From Acidimicrobiaceae bacterium (GTDB taxonomy: Bacteria; Actinomycetota; Acidimicrobiia; Acidimicrobiales; UBA10347), in assembly GCA_003485885.1 (NCBI GenBank), contig DNHM01000287.1, positions 7,936 to 13,764 of the forward strand: 5,829 nt of DNA. Direction: 5' to 3'. The notes beneath the pieces are model-generated. The model did no database searches. It had not been told where the DNA came from and was given only the letters and a program-made list of their open reading frames with translations. How positions within the stretch are numbered: the first letter of the stretch is position 1; each line of letters begins with the position of its first letter. This document shows positions 1-5,074 of the stretch, one piece after another. Made by a program: the position numbers and the translations under genes.

Positions 1-257
1 CTGGTGATGCCGTGCCAACAGCTCGATGTCTGGATGGGATCCCATGCGATCTGCGCGTCGAGATGGGTATGAATATCGACGAAACCGGGTGTCACGATGC
101 GGCCATCGGCGTCGATTTCGCGTGTGCCTGAGTCACCGACCTTGTCGGCAATCTCGGTGATCACACCGTCGGTGATCGCTACCTCGGCATGACGAGCTGG
201 CGCCCCGGTACCGTCGATCACACTGCCATTTCGAATCACGATGTCTGGCTTGCCCAC
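1..257 (-). CDS. N-acyl-D-amino-acid deacylase-type amidohydrolase, N-terminal part
   Basis: Only the first 85 codons are in the window; the rest lies beyond the left edge. The start is read as GTG at 257-255, because an AGGGGA sequence sits 5 nt upstream and the only in-frame upstream candidate is a CTG before a TGA at 299-297. The protein opens with the small beta-sandwich typical of composite-domain amidohydrolases (IVIRNGSVIDGTG, residues 6-18, and a DGVITEI strand). A DADGRIVTPGFVDIHTHLD segment (residues 49-67) follows, where His63 and His65 form the HxH metal-binding pair. The next SCWHGIT stretch (residues 79-85) is characteristic of the D-aminoacylase branch, in which enzymes hydrolyse N-acyl-D-amino acids using one or two metal ions. 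In that branch the metal-ligand Cys comes later and is not visible here. The family assignment is firm. The exact substrate is not, since many members of this branch are untested. It is transcribed away from the membrane-protein gene at 338. Confidence 0.85.
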   Translation of the reverse strand, partial: MGKPDIVIRNGSVIDGTGAPARHAEVAITDGVITEIADKVGDSGTREIDADGRIVTPGFVDIHTHLDAQIAWDPIQTSSCWHGIT

Positions 258-262
258 GAGTT

Positions 263-268
263 TCCCCT
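263..268 (-). promoter_or_regulatory. Ribosome binding site for the amidohydrolase
   Basis: On the minus strand AGGGGA lies 5 nt before the GTG at 257-255. It is the best Shine-Dalgarno match nearby and decides the start codon of this gene. Confidence 0.6.
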
Positions 269-286
269 TTTTGGTTGGGTCCGTCC

Positions 287-317
287 TCAGTCTGCATCAC
301 CGCCTGATGCAGACTGA
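287..317. promoter_or_regulatory. Perfect 13-bp inverted repeat in a divergent promoter region
   Basis: The left arm TCAGTCTGCATCA (287-299) and the right arm TGATGCAGACTGA (305-317) are exact reverse complements around a 5-nt centre (CCGCC). The repeat sits between the divergent starts at 257 (minus) and 338 (plus), 30 nt and 20 nt away respectively. No T-run follows on either strand, so it does not look like a rho-independent terminator. A dimeric repressor or activator operator acting on one or both genes is the simplest reading. A hairpin in either 5' leader is the alternative. The regulator is unknown, and I do not recognise the half-site as that of a named family. Confidence 0.6.
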
Positions 318-337
318 AACCGAGTAAAACGTTCGTC

Positions 338-919
338 ATGGCCGAGCGTGTGATCTGGGAACGAACTGTGGATCAGAACAAGATTCGTGAACGAAGCGAT
401 CGCTTCCGTAAACGTTTCTTCCCGGCAGCCGGATTGATCCTGCTCATCGTGCTGGTAGTTACCGGATGGCAGAACACCATCGGCGCGCTGTTTGTGGTTG
501 GCCTGGTCGGCATGGTGTGGGGAAACATGGTGCGTTACCAGTCGCTTAGTGATGCTGCCAATCCAGTGATGACAGTCACCGACGGCAGGCTCAAGCTCGG
601 CGACCGCACCGTGATCATCGAAGACGTCAAGCGGTTCACCACGATCGCCACATCGCTCCAGACCAGCCTGTTTGGCCGCCATAGTCGTATCCACCTTGGC
701 AAGGCGATCTTTCGCATGGACATGCCAGGTTCACGAGGTGGACCCGATCTCGTCGAGTTCGGCTGGCCGAACATGACCGAAGAAGGAGTTGCCACCGTTC
801 AATTGGCGCTCGAGGCCGAACTCGATGGCAAATGGGTGGCACCGGGAGACATGGTCGACGACGGCGAAGTGCCAAAACGGACCCGGCGGCCACGGCTCCG
901 CGACAGCCGCCGCGCGTAG
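338..919 (+). CDS. Two-helix membrane protein with PH-like soluble domain, function unknown
   Basis: A 193-residue protein I cannot assign to a named gene. A charged, basic N-terminus (residues 1-27, rich in Arg and Lys) precedes two hydrophobic segments at about 27-44 and 47-64, separated only by a short GWQN turn. This hairpin anchor would leave both ends on the same, probably cytoplasmic, side by the positive-inside rule. Residues 76-163 alternate short beta strands (MTVTDGRLKLGD, VIIEDVKRF) and end in a helix (TEEGVATVQLALEAEL), a pattern resembling bacterial PH-like domains; that likeness is inference. The last 15 residues are strongly basic (KRTRRPRLRDSRRA). The ATG at 338 has only a weak upstream ribosome binding site. 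GTG at 368, with GGGA 7 nt before it, is a possible shorter start. The gene faces away from the amidohydrolase across the 287-317 palindrome and converges on the MaoC-like gene, leaving 31 bp between stops. Confidence 0.8.
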   Translation: MAERVIWERTVDQNKIRERSDRFRKRFFPAAGLILLIVLVVTGWQNTIGALFVVGLVGMVWGNMVRYQSLSDAANPVMTVTDGRLKLGDRTVIIEDVKRFTTIATSLQTSLFGRHSRIHLGKAIFRMDMPGSRGGPDLVEFGWPNMTEEGVATVQLALEAELDGKWVAPGDMVDDGEVPKRTRRPRLRDSRRA

Positions 920-950
920 AGGCCGTCGCCCACAGAGCCGATCAAGCTGG

Positions 951-1832
951 TCAGCTCGGTTCGCCCAGCACGACCACACCGTCCTTCACGGCAGGATCGC
1001 CAGCTTCGTTCAACACTTCGAACGGAACGAGTTGACCGTTTGGATCGTCAACGGCGGGCCATACCCGCACGGTCATCGATGATGGAAGCAGCACCATCGC
1101 CGCGAACCGGCAGGTGATTCGACGTATGAGTTCGGGTCGACTTTCGGCACGATGCGCAACAACCGCAGAGACACCGTGCGCCAGATTCGCGGTGCCGTGA
1201 AGAATGATGTCGGGCAACCCAGAGGCCAGAGCCACCGCCTTGTCCGTATGGATTGGATTCCAGATCCGGGCGCATTCGGTATAGGTGTGGGCGGCACCCG
1301 CAGCCACCGGCACCGAGATCTCCAGCGGTTCGCCGACTCGATCGACGACGAGGGGGTCTGGCCGATTCGGGTCCGGCCGATCCTCGCCGGTCGCCTGCTG
1401 CGCTAGGTAGATGCCATCTTGGGTGGTGGTGGCCACCAGCGCACCATGCTGGTCGACGGTCGTGAGTCGAGTCGTCGACTTCGCTCCCGGCTTGATCTGG
1501 ACCATGCCCACGAGTTCAAGCGATGTGGTCAACCGATCGCCGGGCCGGATCAGTCGATGAATCGTCGTGTCATGGGTGGCATGAATCGACGTAAGCACCT
1601 CGGCGGGCGACACGCCGTGCCCGAGGCTCAGGTCTCTCGATGCAACGATCACTGGCCACTCTGGGCACACAGCAAACGCCGGATGGGCGACAACCCCATT
1701 CGGCCTGGTCGTGTCCAGGTAGTCCGGCAAGTAGTCGTCGAGTGACGCGGCGTACGCCATCGTCCACCGTTCGTCGACCTGATGGTCTATGCCATCAACG
1801 CGCATGCCAACCTGGGATGTTGAAATCACCAT
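951..1832 (-). CDS. MaoC-like double-hotdog acyl dehydratase-family protein
   Basis: A 293-residue protein with the layout of two fused hotdog folds. The N-terminal half (about 10-150) carries no catalytic motif. The C-terminal half (about 165-290) holds the MaoC signature YTECARIWNPIHTD (184-197) followed by GLPDIILHGTA (205-215). MaoC and hydratase-2 enzymes add water to trans-2-enoyl-CoA to give (R)-3-hydroxyacyl-CoA, using Asp and His of a D-x-N-P-x-H motif. Here Asn192 and His195 are kept, but the Asp position is Ile190, so ordinary hydratase activity is uncertain. The protein may be a non-hydratase hotdog, or part of a complex that supplies the Asp. The ATG at 1832-1830 is preferred because the start MVISTSQVG resembles relatives and a GAGAG lies just upstream. 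Met10, with AGG 6 nt ahead, is an alternative. It is transcribed divergently from the acyl-CoA synthetase and converges with the membrane-protein gene. A role in fatty acid or sterol side-chain CoA metabolism is inferred. Confidence 0.85.
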   Translation of the reverse strand: MVISTSQVGMRVDGIDHQVDERWTMAYAASLDDYLPDYLDTTRPNGVVAHPAFAVCPEWPVIVASRDLSLGHGVSPAEVLTSIHATHDTTIHRLIRPGDRLTTSLELVGMVQIKPGAKSTTRLTTVDQHGALVATTTQDGIYLAQQATGEDRPDPNRPDPLVVDRVGEPLEISVPVAAGAAHTYTECARIWNPIHTDKAVALASGLPDIILHGTANLAHGVSAVVAHRAESRPELIRRITCRFAAMVLLPSSMTVRVWPAVDDPNGQLVPFEVLNEAGDPAVKDGVVVLGEPS

Positions 1833-1915
1833 GCTCTCGGTTTAGCGCACCAGAATGGTCCAAGAGAATCCTGGACTGGACCCCGACGTGGACAGCACGT
1901 TCCGGCAGGGCGTGA

Positions 1916-2220
1916 GTGCTCATGGTTTTCCACATCACCATCGCTGCGATTGCCGGTCGGAATGCTGGCGGGCTCACCGGCCACGCAGGATCGACGAGCC
2001 CGCGACGTTTAGCCATCATCGGCCGGTGGCACATCCAAGAGTCGTTCCGTCGCAAGGACGGCGCTGTCGGCATCGTGCTTCCGCACTCCAACGACGCCTA
2101 TGTCATCGAAGATGGCAAGTAAGAGTTCACCAACCGCAAGCTCGTTCGTAACTACCACGGCACGCCCGATTTGAGCGACGAGTTTCTGACACTGATCGTC
2201 GCTGCGCAAGACTCTCCGCC
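1916..2220 (+). pseudogene. Probable decayed reading frame interrupted by a TAA
   Basis: This occupies most of the 388-bp gap between the divergent MaoC-like and synthetase genes. A frame starting at GTG 1916 (or ATG 1922, with CAGGG 11 nt upstream) codes for 68 residues and stops at TAA 2120-2122. The same frame then stays open past 2220 to a TGA at 2294-2296. Third-position G/C bias is strong both before and after the TAA, and the text across it (AYVIEDGK, stop, EFTNRKLVRN) reads like one continuous protein. Upstream, another frame from ATG 1855 (MVQENPGLDPD) also looks protein-like, which would fit an earlier frameshift near 1915-1920. I do not recognise the product. Alternatives are a genuine small protein of 66-68 residues, or a chance open frame in GC-rich DNA. 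No promoter, terminator or RNA gene is evident in the rest of the gap. Confidence 0.35.
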
Positions 2221-3744
2221 ATGCCTGAATTTGCCGCTGCACTTGCGGCCGCCGACCCCCACGCCGTTGCGCTTGCGGACCACTACCGCGACCTGACCTG
2301 GACCGAGGTCAACGACACCTTGAACCGGTGTGCAAACCTGCTGCTCGCCATGGACCTCGGACCAAAGCGTCGAGTATCGATCTTCGCTGAGAACGCTGGC
2401 GAAACCGCACTGGCCCACCTTGGCGGTCTGCTCGCCGGATGCTCAACAGTGCCGGTGAACTTCCACCTCACGGCCGAAGAAGCCGCCTACATCGTGAGCG
2501 ACAGCGAGTCGCAAGTGATCTTCTGCGACGAGTCCACAGTTTCTCGAGCCCAGCACGCGGCAACCGAAGCCGGCGTGGGAACGGTGATCATGTGGGGCGA
2601 CGACGTTCCCGCTGGCGTGCAGTCATGGACTTCCTGGTTAGAGGCCGGAAGCCCCGAACATCCCCCGATGGATGTCATCCCGCTGCCCAACCTGTTGTAC
2701 ACATCGGGCACTACCGGGCTTCCCAAAGGGACTGAACTTCCGCCCACTATGTTCGCTGGCGGCGGCAATATGGCCGAACACCTTGCCGGGTTGAAGAAGA
2801 ACGGTCTCGCAGGTTTTGGCACCCATCTGATTGTTGGCCCCATGTACCACACCGGCCCGCTCAGCGGCATGCGTCTGCTTGTTGCCGGCGTCTCATCGGT
2901 CATCCGCGGCCGCTTCGATGCCGAAGCCACACTTGCCGCGATCGACAAATACAAGACGGCGACCACCGTGATGGTGCCCACCCATTTCGTGCGCTTGTTG
3001 GCCCTGCCCGACGAGGTCAAGGCCAAGTACGACGTGTCGTCGATGAAGCTCATCGCCCACACCGGCGCCAAGTGCCCAATCGACGTCAAGCGCCAGATGA
3101 TCGAATGGTTCGGCCCGGTCTTCCGCGACTCCTACGGCGCAAGCGAGGTCGGCACGACATGCGCGATTTCCAGCGAAGAATGGCTCGAGTATCCAGGTTC
3201 GGTCGGCAAAGCGATTTCTCCCTTCGTTGCCATGATCTTGGACGACGACAACAACGAGCTGCCGCCAAATACCGAGGGCCGGTTGTACTTCAAGGACGAA
3301 ACCGGCCGAGGAGTCGTCTATCCGAACGACCCGGAAAAGACAGCCGCAGCCCACATAGCCCCAGGTGTCTTCACGCTCGGCGAGATCGCTTACATGAACG
3401 AACAAGGCTACGTGTACTTGACCGATCGGTTCAGCGACATGGTCGTGTCCGGCGGCGCGAACATCTACCCCGCCGAGGCGGAACTCATCCTGATCGACCA
3501 TCCCCAGATCGCCGATGTCGCCTGCATCGGCGTGCCCGACGCCGACATGGGCGAATCGCTCAAGGCACTAGTTATTCCTACTGATAGAAACAACCTTCCC
3601 GACGAAGCTGCCATTATCTCCTGGTGCAAGGAACGACTGACCTCCTACAAGTGCCCGCGGTCAGTTGACATCGTCGACTCCGTCGGCCGAAACACCATGG
3701 GCAAGATCAACAAACGCAAACTCCGCGCACCTTTCTGGGCGTAG
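2221..3744 (+). CDS. AMP-forming acyl-CoA synthetase (acyl-CoA ligase)
   Basis: A complete 507-residue member of the adenylate-forming (ANL) superfamily. It activates a carboxylic acid with ATP to an acyl-adenylate, then transfers the acyl group to CoA; it is cytosolic or membrane-associated. The core motifs appear in order: P-loop YTSGTTGLPKG (160-170), the A4-like GPMYHTGPL (206-214), A5 YGASEVG (305-311), the A7 region TLGEIAYMNEQGY (385-397), hinge TDR (401-403), A8 SGGANIYPAEAE (410-421), and the C-terminal lysine loop NTMGKINKRK (491-500) with catalytic Lys495. Length is normal for the family. The usual TGD of motif A7 is LGE here, with Glu in place of the ribose-contacting Asp. I believe this variant is shared by a group of actinobacterial paralogues. 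ATG 2221 gives the expected N-terminus (residues 1-40 match the usual start), although no Shine-Dalgarno site is visible. Codons at about 3568-3600 (CTA, AGA, ATT, ACT) are unusually AT-rich. The acid substrate cannot be deduced. FadD-like is a fair label, but I give no symbol. Confidence 0.93.
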   Translation: MPEFAAALAAADPHAVALADHYRDLTWTEVNDTLNRCANLLLAMDLGPKRRVSIFAENAGETALAHLGGLLAGCSTVPVNFHLTAEEAAYIVSDSESQVIFCDESTVSRAQHAATEAGVGTVIMWGDDVPAGVQSWTSWLEAGSPEHPPMDVIPLPNLLYTSGTTGLPKGTELPPTMFAGGGNMAEHLAGLKKNGLAGFGTHLIVGPMYHTGPLSGMRLLVAGVSSVIRGRFDAEATLAAIDKYKTATTVMVPTHFVRLLALPDEVKAKYDVSSMKLIAHTGAKCPIDVKRQMIEWFGPVFRDSYGASEVGTTCAISSEEWLEYPGSVGKAISPFVAMILDDDNNELPPNTEGRLYFKDETGRGVVYPNDPEKTAAAHIAPGVFTLGEIAYMNEQGYVYLTDRFSDMVVSGGANIYPAEAELILIDHPQIADVACIGVPDADMGESLKALVIPTDRNNLPDEAAIISWCKERLTSYKCPRSVDIVDSVGRNTMGKINKRKLRAPFWA

Positions 3745-3753
3745 CTCCTGCAA

Positions 3754-3793
3754 AAGACCTCGACCTCAGCATTGTTGACGTCGCCCAGGTCTT
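3754..3793. other. Imperfect hairpin after the synthetase stop
   Basis: AAGACCT plus CGAC (3754-3764) can pair with GTCG (3780-3783) and AGGTCTT (3787-3793), with a 3-nt bulge and a 15-nt loop. It begins 10 nt after the synthetase stop, where a transcript 3' end would be expected. It lacks a following T-run, so it is at best a weak or Rho-assisted terminator or an mRNA-stabilising structure, and it may be chance. Confidence 0.3.
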
Positions 3794-3825
3794 CGCTCCA
3801 ATCGCCATTGAGCAGCAGTTGGTGA

Positions 3826-4108
3826 ACTGGCACGCTGCTCGCGGGGAAGATCCTTGGTTTGTGTGCCTTGGCTGTAGTGCAGCTGACGCTGATCGTGGCC
3901 GGCCTGGTCGCTGCAGTACTCGTGACCAAGGTCGTCGACGTGCCAGCTTCGGTATGAAACCGCCGTGGCAGTTGGGCTGCTCGCTCTCGGCGTTTTCTTG
4001 CTGTTCAAGCTCGCTAGCCGGGTCTACGAATTCACCTTGCTCCGCACGGGGTCTCGTGTCGGTTGGGGTGAACTCATCCGGCTCAGCCGTGGCAGCGTCA
4101 GCGACTGA
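3826..4108 (+). pseudogene. Frameshifted C-terminal relic of an ABC-2 type permease
   Basis: Two adjoining frames together read like the C-terminal end of an ABC-2 (NatB-like) export permease. The first part, in the frame of 3826-3954, gives TLLAGKILGLCALAVVQLTL followed by a long hydrophobic helix and a VDVPAS turn, then hits TGA at 3955-3957. Skipping one base near 3952 carries the text into the next frame. There it gives a second helix (AVAVGLLALGVFLLFKLASR) and the family-typical tail VYEFTLLRTGSRVGWGEL, ending at TGA 4106-4108. An in-frame TGA at 3823-3825 closes the upstream side and there is no plausible start. Intact relatives have a long N-terminal half, and more residues between the GKILG helix and the tail, than are found here, so the remnant appears truncated, internally shortened and frameshifted. 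No ATP-binding partner gene is nearby. The family call rests on remembered motifs. The remainder of the 3745-4144 gap shows no other gene. Confidence 0.6.
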
Positions 4109-4144
4109 GTGAACCTTGATGAGCAAGTGAAGAACGCCTGAACC

Positions 4145-5002
4145 ATGCCGCTAGCGTCGTCCAGCGATATGGGTACACCGATGACCACGGCCGAATTCCT
4201 AGGATTTACTGCGCAGGCAGATGGAACGCACGCACTCAACATGACGAACCAACTCCTCGGCGGTGGGTCGGGTTCTTTGTTTGGCGGCGTAGGCCTTGCT
4301 GCGGGGCTCATCGCGCTTGAGGCTGCAACCGGCCAGGCTCCGGTCTACATGACCTGTCAGTTCGCATCGACGATCTCGCCACCGGACGAGTTGGTGATAC
4401 ACACCGAAGTCTTGGCGAAGGGTCGCACCGCGTGCCAGGGGCGGCTGACCGGAACAAGTGGGGACCGAACGATCTTGGCGTTGCTCGGGGCCACGGGTGA
4501 TCGCCGTGAAGACCTGCGCGGTATCTGGCGCACCATGCCCGAGGTCGCACCACCCGAAGCGTGTGAGCCATTGCAGCGCACCCAAGACAGCGACTCGTTC
4601 CATGATCATGCTGAGGTCCGTATGGCCCGGGGCATGTTCGGCTTCGCTCCCGAAGACGCGATCGGACGCGGTACCGCCAGCGGCGATGCCACGACCCTGT
4701 TCTGGACGCGCATGCCAAACGTTTCCCATGACGCCGCGGCACTTGCGCTGATGGCCGACTATCTGCCATCGGCCGTCGGCAACTCGCTCGACAAACGAAC
4801 CTACTGCTCTAGCTTGGACAACACGATTCGTTTCGTCGAACCCGTCGAGCCCGATGCCTCGAGCGAGTGGCTGTTGTGTGAAAGCCACATCGAATTTATC
4901 GCTGCGGGGTTCGCCACCAGTCAAGGTTTCATCTGGCGCCGAGATGGCACACTGCTTGCATCGGCGAATCAATCCATGACCGCAGCGATCCCTCGCGAGT
5001 AG
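4145..5002 (+). CDS. TesB-like acyl-CoA thioesterase (double hotdog)
   Basis: A 285-residue protein with two hotdog halves, the architecture of acyl-CoA thioesterase II, which hydrolyses acyl-CoA to free acid and CoA. The first half contains LFGGVGLAAGLIALEAATG (45-63) and the strand ELVIHTEVLAKGR (82-94), where the Gly-rich start of the hotdog helix is clear. The second half has SSLDNTIRFVEP (222-233), FATSQGFIWRRDG (256-268) and LLASANQSM (270-278). E. coli TesB uses an Asp, a Thr and a Gln. The Asp and Gln positions appear kept as Asp225 and Gln276, while the Thr/Ser position is not clearly assignable. The start is uncertain: ATG 4145 has no good ribosome binding site, and Met13 (ATG 4181), with GGGT 6 nt upstream, would give MTTAEFLGF as the N-terminus, closer to where homology should begin. 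It lies 36 bp after the permease relic and 72 bp before the crotonase, in the same direction, so co-transcription with the latter is likely. A role in releasing CoA during acyl-CoA breakdown is inferred. Confidence 0.85.
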   Translation: MPLASSSDMGTPMTTAEFLGFTAQADGTHALNMTNQLLGGGSGSLFGGVGLAAGLIALEAATGQAPVYMTCQFASTISPPDELVIHTEVLAKGRTACQGRLTGTSGDRTILALLGATGDRREDLRGIWRTMPEVAPPEACEPLQRTQDSDSFHDHAEVRMARGMFGFAPEDAIGRGTASGDATTLFWTRMPNVSHDAAALALMADYLPSAVGNSLDKRTYCSSLDNTIRFVEPVEPDASSEWLLCESHIEFIAAGFATSQGFIWRRDGTLLASANQSMTAAIPRE

Positions 5003-5010
5003 ATCCGACC

Positions 5011-5040
5011 GGCCGATCACGATCTGGCCGAACACGATTT
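5011..5040. repeat. 15-bp tandem direct duplication
   Basis: GGCCGATCACGATCT (5011-5025) is followed directly by GGCCGAACACGATTT (5026-5040); 13 of 15 positions agree. It lies in the thioesterase-crotonase spacer. It could be a slippage duplication or a pair of direct-repeat binding sites; nothing in the sequence separates the two. Confidence 0.55.
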
Positions 5041-5061
5041 GACGGTGGTCGGCTGAGCGGT

Positions 5062-5066
5062 GAAGG
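5062..5066 (+). promoter_or_regulatory. Ribosome binding site for the crotonase gene
   Basis: GAAGG lies 8 nt before ATG 5075, the best-placed Shine-Dalgarno site on the plus strand of this window. It supports ATG 5075 over the in-frame GTG at 5060, which would itself overlap this site. Confidence 0.65.
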
Positions 5067-5074
5067 CTCGGATC

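Noticed and set aside
920..950. Terminator between the convergent membrane-protein and MaoC-like genes
   Set aside because: No stem-loop with a T-run can be formed in the 31-bp spacer on either strand.
2487..3501. Two open frames of about 200 codons on the minus strand opposite the synthetase (2487-3089 and 2893-3501)
   Set aside because: They overlap each other and a motif-complete ANL enzyme, and their translations carry no recognisable domain; they are explained by third-position G/C bias.
3072..3584. 170-codon plus-strand open frame inside the synthetase
   Set aside because: An Arg-rich out-of-frame reading of the real gene, with no start signal or domain.
3741..3860. Protein-like frame reading LDLSIVDVAQVFAPIAIEQQL just after the synthetase stop
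   Set aside because: No start codon, in-frame stops upstream, and no recognised family. It may belong to the same relic region but cannot be supported as a gene.
4199..5035. 278-codon open frame on the minus strand opposite the thioesterase
   Set aside because: It is a GC-rich antisense shadow: the text is rich in Arg, Gly and Cys without family motifs, while the plus strand encodes a recognisable TesB-like protein.
5002..5074. GATCCGA (5002-5008) and TCGGATC (5068-5074) as inverted repeats flanking the spacer
   Set aside because: Only 7 bp arms, 59 nt apart, with no target duplication or transposase; expected by chance in GC-rich DNA.
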